The notes beneath the pieces were generated by a model that saw only the letters and a program-made list of their open reading frames with translations, had not been told where the DNA came from and ran no database searches. The translations under genes and the position numbers were made by a program. DNA of 64,000 nucleotides from Seonamhaeicola maritimus (lineage in GTDB: Bacteria > Bacteroidota > Bacteroidia > Flavobacteriales > Flavobacteriaceae). Below are positions 43,758 through 53,607 of the stretch, one piece after another. The DNA lies in NCBI RefSeq assembly GCF_008056315.1, contig NZ_VRKQ01000008.1, positions 1,568,957-1,632,956 of the forward strand, in the 5' to 3' direction. The stretch's first letter is position 1. Every line of letters begins with the position of its first letter.

Positions 43758-45683
43758 ATGAAGCGAAGAAACTTTATTCAATTATCAACAATTACTGGTG
43801 TTGGACTATCTTTGTCAGGATCAAGTTTTTTATATTCCTGTGGAATAGGTAAAAACGAGTTCCATTCTTCTGAATACAGAACACTTGTATTTAATTTATT
43901 GAAAGATTGGTGTGATGGTATGATAAAAACACAAATTATAAAGCCGTCAGACCCAAAAGTTCATGGGCTTTTTGATTGCCCTGCTTGCGAGCATTTGCAT
44001 GCACGAGTAATGGATGCTGTTTATCCGTTTTTTTACATGGCAAGGGCAACAGGTGATAAAAAGTATTTAGAAGCTGGCTTAGCAGCTTTCCAATGGGGTA
44101 AAAATGTAACCAGAGATGATGGTGCTTGGACCAACGAGTTAGACCCGAAGTCATGGGATGGTACAACAGTTTTTGCAGCTATAGCTCTAGCCGAAACCTT
44201 AAAGTATCATGGAAGTTTATTAGATGAAAGTACTCGGAATAGATGGTACAAACGTTTAGAAAGTGCCACTGAATTTGTCTATAATAGATTTCCTGTGGTT
44301 GGCAATGCCAATATTAATTATAGCGCAACAACAATTTACGCCTTAAACTTAATAGGGAAGCAGTTAAATCAACCCAAATATTTAAAGCGAAGTAAAGAAT
44401 TAGTAGAACAGATTAAAAGCCATTTTACCGAACCCAATGGACTTTTATTTGGGGAGATTCAAGGAAAGAATAAAAAGAAATTAAGTCCTAAAGGTTTAAC
44501 AGGAATAGATTTAGGCTACAACATAGAAGAATCCTTAAACAATTTAGTGTTATATGCTTTAGAAGAAAAGGATGAGGAGCTATTAGAAACACTAAAAAAA
44601 TCTTTAGATGCACATTTAGAGTTTATTTTACCAGACGGAGGTATTGATAATAGTTTTGGAAATAGAATGTTTAAGTGGACCTATTGGGGGAGTAGAACAA
44701 GTGATGGTATGCAGCCCGCCTTTAGTTTCATGGCCAATTATAATCCTGCCTTGGGTACGGCAAGTTTTAAAAACACAGAACTTTTAAGACAGTGCACCCA
44801 TGATGGATTATTGCATGGCGGACCTCATTATGTATCTCATGGTATAAAACCTTGTGTACATCACACATTCGCCCATGCAAAACCATTAGCCTTTTTGCTA
44901 GACAATTGGGAACACTTACCTAAAATAGATAAATCAACACAGATTCCACGAGCAATTGCTGATGGTGAAACTTATTTTGAGGAATTAGATGTTTCATTAT
45001 TTGGGAAGGGCGATTGGAGGGGGACCATTTCAGCTTACGATTCTACATATAGTATAAGAAAAGAAGTGAGACAAGGCACAGGAGGAGCGCTTACCATATT
45101 GCATCATAGTAAATTAGGTTTGCTGTGTACATCGAGTTTGGCGGTTTATAACATCTTAGAATCCTATAACATACAACCGCAACCAGGAGCAGATTTTGCA
45201 TTAACCCCAAGACTAGAAACGTTTAAAGATGAGGATTGGTACACGAATTTATTCGATTTGGAAGCAACATTTACTTCAAATGATGACAGAAATATAATTG
45301 AATATACTGTTCATACTCAATTAAAGAATGAGGCCAAGGAGGTAGTTTCAGAAACAGCCTCAGACTTTACCCTAAACTACATCTGTACAGCAGAAAAGAT
45401 TGAGATTGTTGCAACCACTAATCAGAATATTAAAAAGGAGACTTCATTTGTTCTCCCCATTGTTTCACCATCAGGAGAGAAAGTAGAACAGCTTTCTGAA
45501 AACGAAATAAGGATAGAAAAACCTAACGGGATTGTTAAGGTGTCTTCAGGAAATCCTATTAAAATTAAAGAAATGCCCAAAAGCAGAACCTTTAACATGG
45601 TTCCAGGCGTTGAAGCAGTTCCAATAATTGCAACTTTTGAGTCCGGTAAAAGACAGGTTGAAATTAGCATTGAAGTCATTTAA
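43758..45683 (+). CDS. Tat-exported (alpha/alpha) toroid plus beta-sandwich protein, candidate uronyl-processing enzyme
   Basis: A 641-residue protein with a twin-arginine leader (KRRNFIQLSTITGVGLSLSG) that also ends in a possible lipobox (LYSC, Cys28). Residues about 45-390 are helical, in the pattern of an (alpha/alpha) toroid (HARVMDAVYPFFYMARATG, DLGYNIEESLNNLVLYALE). Clustered aromatic, His and acidic motifs follow (PDGGIDNSFGNRMFKWTYWG, GGPHYVSHGIKPCVHHTFAHAKP). Residues about 400-641 are mostly beta. This resembles heparinase II/III-like lyases, and also the type of protein described as an oligosaccharide dehydratase in ulvan loci; I cannot decide. It sits between two sulfatases behind PL25. 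No GH88 or GH105 hydrolase is in the window, so it may process the unsaturated uronyl ends. Confidence 0.6.
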   Translation: MKRRNFIQLSTITGVGLSLSGSSFLYSCGIGKNEFHSSEYRTLVFNLLKDWCDGMIKTQIIKPSDPKVHGLFDCPACEHLHARVMDAVYPFFYMARATGDKKYLEAGLAAFQWGKNVTRDDGAWTNELDPKSWDGTTVFAAIALAETLKYHGSLLDESTRNRWYKRLESATEFVYNRFPVVGNANINYSATTIYALNLIGKQLNQPKYLKRSKELVEQIKSHFTEPNGLLFGEIQGKNKKKLSPKGLTGIDLGYNIEESLNNLVLYALEEKDEELLETLKKSLDAHLEFILPDGGIDNSFGNRMFKWTYWGSRTSDGMQPAFSFMANYNPALGTASFKNTELLRQCTHDGLLHGGPHYVSHGIKPCVHHTFAHAKPLAFLLDNWEHLPKIDKSTQIPRAIADGETYFEELDVSLFGKGDWRGTISAYDSTYSIRKEVRQGTGGALTILHHSKLGLLCTSSLAVYNILESYNIQPQPGADFALTPRLETFKDEDWYTNLFDLEATFTSNDDRNIIEYTVHTQLKNEAKEVVSETASDFTLNYICTAEKIEIVATTNQNIKKETSFVLPIVSPSGEKVEQLSENEIRIEKPNGIVKVSSGNPIKIKEMPKSRTFNMVPGVEAVPIIATFESGKRQVEISIEVI

Positions 45684-45711
45684 ATTAGTAGATAATAATA
45701 TAGCCAGTAAT

Positions 45712-47235
45712 ATGAAAAAAATAACCTTACTTTTTGCGGTTATCACGGTATTCGTTTCATCATGCAAAACAAAGGAAGAGCAGAAACTCTTAAATCAAGC
45801 AACAAAACCAAACGTATTATTTATAGCAGTTGATGATTTAAACAATTGGATAACACCTATTGATGGATTTTCAAAAGCAAAAACACCAAATTTTGATAGG
45901 TTGGCGGCCATGGGGGTTACTTTTACAAATGCTCATGTTCAAGCCCCTTTATGTGGGCCATCCAGAGCATCAGTAATGTCTGGTTTGCGTCCATCTACAA
46001 CGGGTATTTATGGTATGACACCAGATAATAAAATACGAAGAGAGGGAAATCTTGCTACAAAAGATATAACCTTTCTTCCGGAATATTTTAAAAATAACGG
46101 CTACCATACTATGGGCATTGGAAAGCTGTTCCATATCCATGCGCCAGATAGTGTGTTTAACGAATCTGGAGGACGGGTAAAAGGTTTTGGGCCTTATCCA
46201 GACAAACGATTTGTTTGGGACGGTTTTGGAAAAGGTATTAAAGGAACCCACGGAAGAACGAGTACCGATTGGGGTGCTTTCCCTGAAAATGATACCTTAA
46301 TGCCAGACCATCAATCTGTCAATTGGGTGGTAGAGCGTTTAAATAAAGAATATGATAAGCCCTTTTTTATGGGACTCGGTTTTTTGCGAGTTCACGTACC
46401 ATTGTATGTGCCTCAAAAATGGTTCGATATGCATCCTTTGGAAGGTATAGATACACCTCCGTATTTACCAGATGATTTAAAGGATATCCCGCCAGTAGGA
46501 TTACAAATAAATGACTTACCCATGATGCCTTCTACAGAATGGGCAAAAGAAAGTGGCGAATGGAAAAAAATAGTTCAAGCCTATTTAGCTTGTATGAGCT
46601 ATGTGGATTATGAACTAGGTCGTGTTTTGGATGCACTGGAAACTAGTGATTATGCCGATAATACGGTCATTGTGTTATGGTCTGATCATGGATACCGCTT
46701 AGGCGAAAAAGGTACCTTTGCTAAACATGCCTTATGGGAAACAGCCACCAAAGCACCCTTAATGTTTGCTGGACCTAATTTACCTAAAGGAAAGAAAATT
46801 GATGCTCCAGCTGAAATGTTATCCATTTATCCAACACTTTTAGAGTTGAGTGGACTTAATGCTTATGATAGAAATGAAGGGAAAAGCCTTGTGTCTATGA
46901 TGAATAATAATGAAGCTGTAAAAGATGCTTATGCGCTAACAACATACGGTATGAACAATCATGCGGTTAAGGTAAAAGGGTATAGATACATACAATACGA
47001 AGATGGTACAGAAGAGTTTTATGACCATAGTTCTGACCCTAATGAATGGACAAATGAGGCTAACAATCGGGAGTATAAAGCTCAAATAGAAAAGATGAAA
47101 GCTTTGTTGCCTAAAGAAAACTCCAAATGGGATTCAGCATCAAACTATACCTTTCAACCCTATTTTGTGGAGCAGAAGGCCCGGGTAAATGATTCATCAG
47201 ATGAACCTATTAAAGTGATTGGAGCTGATAGATAA
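45712..47235 (+). CDS. S1-family sulfatase (iduronate-2-sulfatase-like), lipoprotein
   Basis: A 507-residue sulfatase from the ATG at 45712. An upstream in-frame ATG at 45628 lies inside the previous gene and would bury the lipoprotein leader KKITLLFAVITVFVSSC (Cys18), so the later start is preferred. Motifs: VLFIAVDDLNNWI, formylglycine Cys81 in LCGPSRASVMSGLRPSTTG, GKLFH, and LWSDHGYRLGEKGTFAKHALWE. This layout is like S1_7 (iduronate-2-sulfatase-type) enzymes, which would suit sulfated iduronate, or rhamnose, in ulvan oligomers. It is 28 bp downstream of the toroid gene and in the same unit. Confidence 0.92.
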   Translation: MKKITLLFAVITVFVSSCKTKEEQKLLNQATKPNVLFIAVDDLNNWITPIDGFSKAKTPNFDRLAAMGVTFTNAHVQAPLCGPSRASVMSGLRPSTTGIYGMTPDNKIRREGNLATKDITFLPEYFKNNGYHTMGIGKLFHIHAPDSVFNESGGRVKGFGPYPDKRFVWDGFGKGIKGTHGRTSTDWGAFPENDTLMPDHQSVNWVVERLNKEYDKPFFMGLGFLRVHVPLYVPQKWFDMHPLEGIDTPPYLPDDLKDIPPVGLQINDLPMMPSTEWAKESGEWKKIVQAYLACMSYVDYELGRVLDALETSDYADNTVIVLWSDHGYRLGEKGTFAKHALWETATKAPLMFAGPNLPKGKKIDAPAEMLSIYPTLLELSGLNAYDRNEGKSLVSMMNNNEAVKDAYALTTYGMNNHAVKVKGYRYIQYEDGTEEFYDHSSDPNEWTNEANNREYKAQIEKMKALLPKENSKWDSASNYTFQPYFVEQKARVNDSSDEPIKVIGADR

Positions 47236-47314
47236 TATTTGTGTTGTGCAGCATTTATGAAAAAATGGATTAATAATATACCTATCCAATAAATACAGAA
47301 TTTGTAAGTAATAA

Positions 47315-47704
47315 ATGAAATTGAAATTATGGATAATAATATTCTTAGGATTATTTCAGAGTAGTTGCTCTGAGCATAGTGCTCCTGAACATATAACAGC
47401 CATAAAAATTTTACAAGTTAAACTTGGTATGAGTAGAAATGAAGTAATTGAAATTCTAAAAGAGCCAGTAAGGAAATATTCTAGAGGTTTCCATGGAGGA
47501 GACATGACCTTTCAGTTTACTGAAGAGCAAGATTATAATTATCCTATGCTTTGGGTTCATTTTGATTCTTTAGGGGTTAATAGTGTTTATGCAAAATATT
47601 ATTATTGGTATGATGACCGAGGAATTTATGGTTTATCCAAGAACAGAGAAACGAATGAAGAATTTAAATGGGGAGAACAAGTTTTAGAAGAATATTTTAA
47701 TTAA
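47315..47704 (+). CDS. Small BamE/SmpA-like lipoprotein
   Basis: A 129-residue lipoprotein; the leader LWIIIFLGLFQSSC ends at Cys18. The core ILQVKLGMSRNEVIEILKEP followed by beta-strands resembles the BamE/SmpA two-helix, three-strand fold, in which the LGMSRNEV turn is the family mark. It lies 79 bp after a sulfatase and before the next regulon promoter, so it may simply ride at the end of that operon. No link to sugar use is visible in the sequence. It could be a general envelope lipoprotein; the function is unknown. Confidence 0.6.
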   Translation: MKLKLWIIIFLGLFQSSCSEHSAPEHITAIKILQVKLGMSRNEVIEILKEPVRKYSRGFHGGDMTFQFTEEQDYNYPMLWVHFDSLGVNSVYAKYYYWYDDRGIYGLSKNRETNEEFKWGEQVLEEYFN

Positions 47705-47762
47705 TAATGTCGTATAAATTGGCATATATTAATAGAAACATTCATTTGTTTTATTAATTTTT

Positions 47763-47809
47763 ATCAGGACACTTCAGGACAGTTATTGTTATAAATACTG
47801 GTAACTTAG
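47763..47809 (+). promoter_or_regulatory. Regulon promoter of the GH39-sulfatase operon
   Basis: TCAGGACACTTCAGGACAGT has cores TCAGG at 47764 and 47774 (10 bp). The -7 box TAACTTAG at 47802-47809 is 28 bp from the proximal core. The start codon is at 47837. The core begins with T here instead of A or G. Confidence 0.75.
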
Positions 47810-47836
47810 CTAATTAATCATATAGATTTATAGTAA

Positions 47837-50401
47837 ATGTCCAATAGAATAGAAATAATAAAAGGATTCCCTTTTATAGTGTTAATCTTTAGTTTAATGA
47901 GTATAGAGGCTCAAGTCACTCTTTCTACAGACTTTTCAGATGACACTAAAAAAAATGAACCTTTACATAATATTTGGTCTATAGCTAATCGTATTAGTCC
48001 AAAAAATGGATCTAATATTCGTCCAGGACTGAAGATGAATACGATTAGGATGATTGGTGGCATTAAAAAAGTTGTAAATGGACAAAATGTAAAAGACTTA
48101 GATTTTGATACCTGTTTATACGATTCTATCAATAATCAATACGTTTATAGATTTGATCCACTTATAGATCGATTGAACAAAATAGTAAATTCTCAAACAG
48201 AAATTCATCAAATTGTATTAGATCAACCGCCATGGGCATTTCAACATGGTTATACCTTTATTCCAGAAGGAACAAGAGACAATATTAATTTTCGTGAAGA
48301 TGAACAAATATCTACTTATGGGAATTCTTTACCTCCAGCCAATAAACAAGCGTATCATGATTATATAAAAGCTTTAATGACTAAACTGGTTGAAACTTAT
48401 GGAGAAGAAAAAGTATTATCATGGCGTTTTAGAGTGGGTTCTGAGATAGAAACCCCAGATCATTGGTTTGGTACCAAACAAGATTTTATTGAGCATTTTG
48501 AAAATACTGAAAAAGCAGTAAGAGCGGTACTCCCAAATGCTGTTGTTGGTTTACATACAAGAGCTCCAGATTTTTTATATAAAAACGGAACCATATTAAA
48601 TTATAAAGGAGAACCGTTTGCTTCTTTTGCTAGTAGCTTGATAGAATATTGTGCTGATAATAATGTAAGATATGATTTTTGGGGAGTATCAAGTTATGTG
48701 GTTATCGGTAATAGTGATTTGAGAAATATGCAAGGCAAATACGATAAATTATTTGCAGACTTGGTAAATCATCCTAAATGGAATGCCAATGCTACTATTG
48801 ATTTAATGGAATACAACACAGTAACCACTATGAATGGTGCAGATGGTAAAGGGACTATACCGGCAGAAACTTCTCATGCAGAGATTGTTGAACTCTATTT
48901 TTCTAATATTTTTTATAAGAATAAAGACAAAGGTTTAGATTTAGCGTATAGATGGAATAATAGAACAGGCTCTCAAGAGGCTCCGGGAATAAGTGCTTTA
49001 AACTCAATGAATGATAAAATTCATTATTCAACAACTATTTCTGGAACTCCACAGACTTCCACAAATGATTTGGATGCTATTTTTTCAAGAAAAGAAAATG
49101 CTAAAGAATTTGATGTGTTAATTTATAATTATAACAACAATTCTATAGACTATAAAAATAGTGAGAATATAAATGTGACTTTCGCATCAGAATTATCAGA
49201 AGGTGAAACCTTATATTACCGAAGTATTGCATACGGTAAAGAGAATAATAAACTTCAGAATTTCTTAATAAATAACTCAGGATATGTTAAAAGTGGATTT
49301 GATGAGAAAGGAGATCCAAACCGAATTTTAACTGAAGCCGGTTTAGCTGCATATGAAGCCTATGAAAATCCAAACCCACATGCTTATGGTGAATGGAAAA
49401 GCATTACAACAACTGCACGTAATGATGGTGAATCAGGTTCTGTAATAAGTGTAGACACTGAACTGCCTTCATTTGCCTTTGAAAAAATTGAATTTAGAAC
49501 CGAAGATTTTTTTTTTAAAACTATAGCCCCGGCAACTGTAGTTTGGACAACTTCAGAAGATTTTGCCCCTTGGACTGCCGTAACTGCAGGAATTAATGTA
49601 AATACTGATGATGACAAATTAACTTTAAATTATTCAAGTGGATTTGCATTACCCATGGCAGCAATAACAGGCTTAAATATCAATTCAGATTTATATGAAA
49701 CATTACAATTGGTAGTTAGGAATAACACTGAAGATACAAGTCTTCAAATGGCGGCAAACATTCCAGGTGCAGAATTTGCAACAGGTAGAAAAAAAATCAC
49801 TATACCTAATGATAATGAGTGGCATACTATTAATGTAGATTTAACAAATTGGTCTCATTGGGCAGGAATTATTACTGAGTTTAAGGTATATGAAAGAGTT
49901 AATACAGGTAGTATTGTTTTTGATAGAATTGAATTTATACCCAAAGGAGATGTTGAGGTATTTGATGTAATTTTAAACAAAGAAGGCAATGGTTTGTTAA
50001 ATTATAGTAGTGGTACATCTTATGGAGGGCAGCAATTTGATTTAAATGCCATTGCAGAACAGGGGTGGATATTTCAAGGTTGGACAGGTGATATAGTTAG
50101 CACAGAAAATCCGTTAACAATTACCGTGAATTCAAACTTAAATATTACTGCAACATTTGTTCAAGATGGTTTATCTGTAGATGAAAATAAACTAAACAAT
50201 GCTTTTACTGTCTTTCCAAATCCAAGTTCTAATGGCTTATTTACAATAAAAAGTAATTCAAAAGAGCTTTGGGAAGTGTATAGCCTAACGGGAGTTAAAG
50301 TTCTGTCTGGTAAAGGAAAGACAGTAGATATTTCTAGATTTTCAAATGGAATTTATATAATAAAAATGGATAATGCTTTTAAAAAAGTATTGTTTAACTA
50401 A
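47837..50401 (+). CDS. GH39-like clan GH-A glycosidase with CBM-like, InlB-type and T9SS domains
   Basis: An 854-residue secreted protein (signal LMSIEAQ). Residues about 25-450 are a clan GH-A barrel: RMIGGIKKVVNG, LDQPPWAFQHG, likely acid/base Glu203 in RVGSEIETPDHW and likely nucleophile Glu325 in DLMEYNT. The 122-residue spacing of the two glutamates fits GH39. Residues about 550-710 are a CBM-like jelly-roll, about 712-780 a divergent InlB/Flg_new repeat (GWIFQGWTGDIVSTENPLTITV), and about 785-854 a T9SS type A sorting domain (FPNPSSNGLFTI). GH39 members act on xylose or other sugars; in ulvan a xylosidic bond is a guess. It heads a unit with three sulfatases and a lactonase. Confidence 0.78.
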   Translation: MSNRIEIIKGFPFIVLIFSLMSIEAQVTLSTDFSDDTKKNEPLHNIWSIANRISPKNGSNIRPGLKMNTIRMIGGIKKVVNGQNVKDLDFDTCLYDSINNQYVYRFDPLIDRLNKIVNSQTEIHQIVLDQPPWAFQHGYTFIPEGTRDNINFREDEQISTYGNSLPPANKQAYHDYIKALMTKLVETYGEEKVLSWRFRVGSEIETPDHWFGTKQDFIEHFENTEKAVRAVLPNAVVGLHTRAPDFLYKNGTILNYKGEPFASFASSLIEYCADNNVRYDFWGVSSYVVIGNSDLRNMQGKYDKLFADLVNHPKWNANATIDLMEYNTVTTMNGADGKGTIPAETSHAEIVELYFSNIFYKNKDKGLDLAYRWNNRTGSQEAPGISALNSMNDKIHYSTTISGTPQTSTNDLDAIFSRKENAKEFDVLIYNYNNNSIDYKNSENINVTFASELSEGETLYYRSIAYGKENNKLQNFLINNSGYVKSGFDEKGDPNRILTEAGLAAYEAYENPNPHAYGEWKSITTTARNDGESGSVISVDTELPSFAFEKIEFRTEDFFFKTIAPATVVWTTSEDFAPWTAVTAGINVNTDDDKLTLNYSSGFALPMAAITGLNINSDLYETLQLVVRNNTEDTSLQMAANIPGAEFATGRKKITIPNDNEWHTINVDLTNWSHWAGIITEFKVYERVNTGSIVFDRIEFIPKGDVEVFDVILNKEGNGLLNYSSGTSYGGQQFDLNAIAEQGWIFQGWTGDIVSTENPLTITVNSNLNITATFVQDGLSVDENKLNNAFTVFPNPSSNGLFTIKSNSKELWEVYSLTGVKVLSGKGKTVDISRFSNGIYIIKMDNAFKKVLFN

Positions 50402-50431
50402 GAACGTTGGGCAACTAAAAGATTCGTTAGT

Positions 50432-52084
50432 ATGAATATATTTTCAAAAATTTCATTCTTAGTTTTTTCAGAAATTCTGTTCATAGGTTTTAACACCACT
50501 ACTGCTCAAGAAAAGAAGCATTTTAAGAAACAGCCAAACATTGTGTTAATTTTTGCCGACGATTTAGGTTGGACAGATGTTAGCACAGGGAATACTAATG
50601 GCAATCGAGGTTCAAAATTATATAAAACCCCTGAAATTGATAAATTGGCGTCTCAAGGTATGTCTTTCACAAACGCCTATACCAATCAAAACTGTGCACC
50701 ATCAAGAGCCTCATTAATTAGCGGTCAATATCCTACTGGAATAGATAATCAAGTTTTTAACGTGGGTTCATTAAGCAGGCAAGACAAAAGAACGAAAGGG
50801 TTTCCTGATTTACCAATAAAACCATTCCACCAACAAAAAGTAATATCAGAAGATGGTGTCAATATATTTGATGTACTTAAAACAAAAGGCTATCAAACGG
50901 CTTTAGTGGGTAAAAGTCATGGTACACCACACCCATTAAAAGGCGATTATGGTATCGATTTACCTGCCGATATTCATCATATTATCCCAGCTCCTGTTAA
51001 TGGAAAAAGAGTAAAATCATTCTATTTAGCTTTAAATTCTGATAAAAAAGGATGGACCTTTAATTCGGAGTATGTGGATAAATATGCCGATCCATACGAT
51101 CAAGAATATATCGATAATAAACTAAAACCTTATAAATCACAAAGCGACCAATCTCTTTTACTAGATACACCGAAACACCTAACTGATGCTATTGGAGATT
51201 TTTCGGTAGATTACATTAAGGAAAAGGCAAATAATGAAAAACCATTCTTTTTATATGTGCCCTTTAATGCTGTACATTCTAAAGTTACAGGGCGCAAAGA
51301 TTTAACTAAAAAGTATCTTAAAAATGGCTTAAACGTACGTTTCGCAGAGTACGCTTCAATGATTGAACTGTTGGATCAAAATGTTGGGAAGATAAATAGG
51401 GCTTTAAAAGACCCTAATGGTGACGGTGACTTTTCAGATGATATTTCAAACAACACTATTTTTATATTTTATTCTGATAATGGAGGTTTGCTAGGGAATA
51501 AGCCACTTATTGGGAAGAAGGGAAATTTAACAGAAGGAGGTATTAGAGTGCCATTAATCTTCCGTTATCCAAATGTAATTGCGGAAAATACAGTAACAAA
51601 TCAAGCCGTGCATTGTATAGATTTTCTACCTACGTTAGCCGACTTTGCAGGAGTAGATATTTCAAAACTTAAAAAGATAGATGGAAGTCAACCTCAGTAT
51701 GACGGGGTGTCTTTTGCTAGCATTCTTACAGGAAAAAAGAACTATTTATCAAGAACCAATTTATATTGGCACCTTCCAGGATATATGGATGAACGGTTTT
51801 CGCCTTCAACAGTGATTCAAAAACGATTTGGAGATGACTATTATAAACTCTTCTATTTTTACGAATCAGAAGAATTTACTATGTATCATTTGAATAAAGA
51901 TTTATCAGAAGAAAACAATCTTTTAGAAAACCCTACTTCAAAAGAAATGAGAATCGCCTTATCTATGAATTCTGATATGTTAGCATGGTTAAAAGCTAAT
52001 AATGCCCCAACAGGGACTTGGATTAAAAATGGAGAAAAAGTACCTCATCCGTTGGTAGATAGTGTTAAAAAATATAAAAATTAA
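50432..52084 (+). CDS. S1-family sulfatase, secreted
   Basis: A 550-residue sulfatase with a signal peptide (FNTTTAQ) rather than a lipobox. Motifs: NIVLIFADDLGWTD, formylglycine Cys88 in NCAPSRASLISGQYP, VGKSHGTPHP, FYSDNGGLLGNKPLIGKKGNLTEGG, and a long insertion between about 130 and 260. The C-terminus has the WLKANNAPTGTW-type subdomain of arylsulfatase A-like S1 enzymes. It is 30 bp after the GH39-like gene and followed by another sulfatase after 12 bp. It probably desulfates oligosaccharides in the periplasm or outside the cell. Position specificity cannot be read. Confidence 0.92.
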   Translation: MNIFSKISFLVFSEILFIGFNTTTAQEKKHFKKQPNIVLIFADDLGWTDVSTGNTNGNRGSKLYKTPEIDKLASQGMSFTNAYTNQNCAPSRASLISGQYPTGIDNQVFNVGSLSRQDKRTKGFPDLPIKPFHQQKVISEDGVNIFDVLKTKGYQTALVGKSHGTPHPLKGDYGIDLPADIHHIIPAPVNGKRVKSFYLALNSDKKGWTFNSEYVDKYADPYDQEYIDNKLKPYKSQSDQSLLLDTPKHLTDAIGDFSVDYIKEKANNEKPFFLYVPFNAVHSKVTGRKDLTKKYLKNGLNVRFAEYASMIELLDQNVGKINRALKDPNGDGDFSDDISNNTIFIFYSDNGGLLGNKPLIGKKGNLTEGGIRVPLIFRYPNVIAENTVTNQAVHCIDFLPTLADFAGVDISKLKKIDGSQPQYDGVSFASILTGKKNYLSRTNLYWHLPGYMDERFSPSTVIQKRFGDDYYKLFYFYESEEFTMYHLNKDLSEENNLLENPTSKEMRIALSMNSDMLAWLKANNAPTGTWIKNGEKVPHPLVDSVKKYKN

Positions 52085-52096
52085 GATTAGAAAAAA

Positions 52097-53593
52097 ATGA
52101 ATAAAAAATATCTAGTATTGATTTTATTGGGGTTTTCGTCTTACGTCTTTACAACCTGTTTGGGTAACAAGCATGCAGATTCAAAACATAATGACTTGGC
52201 TAGAGTTGAAAGTGAAACAAAGGTCATGAAAAAACCCAATATGATCTTTTATTTAGCTGACGATCAAGATGTTTATGATTATGGTTGCTACGGCAATGAA
52301 AAAGTAAATACTTCAGCAGTTGACCGGTTGGCAAAAGAAGGCATGTTATTTACAAGTGCATTTACAGCACAGGCTATTTGCGCACCAAGTAGGTCGCAAC
52401 TTTTTACGGGTAATTATCCTTTAAAAAATGGATGTTTTGCCAACCATACCGCGACAAGACCTGATATAAAAAGTGTGACTACTCAAATGAAAAACTTGGG
52501 TTACGAAGTGGTTTTGGCTGGAAAAAGTCACGTAAAACCTGAAAGTGTATATCAATGGGATAGAGAATGGGAACCAGTTCCTAAAAAGGATGTGCCTAGA
52601 GAATATATTCCTTTAGACAGTATAGAAGGTTATTTCAAAACGACCAAAAAGCCATTTTGTATGTTCATCACTTCAAAGTATCCGCATGGGAAGTATTTTG
52701 ATGTTGAAAACCCAAATGCTAATGATATAAAGTTTTACCCATTCAATGAACACAAAAAAAAGGATAAAGCATTTGTAAAATCTAAAGCAGGTTATTACCG
52801 AAGCATTGAAGAAGATAACACGCAACTAGAAGGTGTCTTAAAACTGGTAGATAATTATTTAAATGATAATACGCTATTTGTTTACAGTGCAGATCATGGA
52901 GTTTCAGGAAAATTCACGGTAAAAGATATTGGTTTAAAAGTACCATTTGTAGTACGTTGGCCAAAAGTTATTAAGTCTGGAACAACTTCAAATCAACTCA
53001 TTCATTATACAGATGTTTTACCCACATTTATGAATATTGCAGGAGGTAATCCAATTGAAGATATGGATGGTAATAGCTTTTTACCATTACTAAAAGGGCA
53101 AGATGTTCAAGTTAACCAATACGTTTATGGAGTAAGAACCAATCAAAATATATTAAATTCTGAAGTGTTTCCTTCGAGAATGATTCGTAATCAACGGTAT
53201 AAATATATTAGGAATTTTAATTCTTTAGAAGTGGTTGAGCAAAACCTAACAGGAAAACCTAATGTAGATTACTTCATTAAAAGAGGTGCAAAGGCACATA
53301 AAAAGGAGCCTCTTGAAGAATTATATGATTTACAGAATGACCCATTTGAGCAGCATAATTTAACTCAAAATCCAGAATTACAATCTGTCAAAGAAAAATT
53401 GAAACAAGATTTATTTAGTTGGATGAAATCTCAAGGTGATTTTTTAGACGGTAACATTGGAAACATGCCTATCATCACACCAAAAGGAAAAAAAGGATTC
53501 AAACTAGACCAAGACACACCTAGAAGAAAAATTCCTGATTCTATAAAGAGCACCTTGAAAAAAGGCGATTATATTGTAATTGAACATTGGTAA
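52097..53593 (+). CDS. S1-family sulfatase, heparan N-sulfatase-like
   Basis: A 498-residue sulfatase with a probable lipoprotein leader (VFTTC, Cys21). Motifs: MIFYLADDQDVYDYGCYG, formylglycine Cys95 in ICAPSRSQLFTGNYPLKNG, AGKSHVKP, and a compact VYSADHGVSGKFTVKDIGLKVP. The DYGCYG segment and lack of a long insertion resemble the S1_8-type (N-sulfoglucosamine sulfohydrolase-like) group seen in ulvan loci. The middle of three consecutive sulfatases with 12-14 bp gaps, indicating tight co-expression. Confidence 0.92.
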   Translation: MNKKYLVLILLGFSSYVFTTCLGNKHADSKHNDLARVESETKVMKKPNMIFYLADDQDVYDYGCYGNEKVNTSAVDRLAKEGMLFTSAFTAQAICAPSRSQLFTGNYPLKNGCFANHTATRPDIKSVTTQMKNLGYEVVLAGKSHVKPESVYQWDREWEPVPKKDVPREYIPLDSIEGYFKTTKKPFCMFITSKYPHGKYFDVENPNANDIKFYPFNEHKKKDKAFVKSKAGYYRSIEEDNTQLEGVLKLVDNYLNDNTLFVYSADHGVSGKFTVKDIGLKVPFVVRWPKVIKSGTTSNQLIHYTDVLPTFMNIAGGNPIEDMDGNSFLPLLKGQDVQVNQYVYGVRTNQNILNSEVFPSRMIRNQRYKYIRNFNSLEVVEQNLTGKPNVDYFIKRGAKAHKKEPLEELYDLQNDPFEQHNLTQNPELQSVKEKLKQDLFSWMKSQGDFLDGNIGNMPIITPKGKKGFKLDQDTPRRKIPDSIKSTLKKGDYIVIEHW

Positions 53594-53607
53594 AAAAACA
53601 TCATAAA

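Noticed and set aside
45628-45711. Upstream start for the sulfatase at 45712
   Set aside because: It lies inside the preceding gene and would put 28 residues in front of a clear lipoprotein leader.
47246-47283. Possible extra regulon site (TGTGCAGCATT) before the small lipoprotein
   Set aside because: Only one weak core (GCAGC at 47248), no unit 10 bp away, and no TAnnTTTG-like box 28 bp downstream.
53587-53607. TTG start for the sulfatase at 53608
   Set aside because: It overlaps the previous gene and disrupts the lipoprotein leader that starts at 53608.
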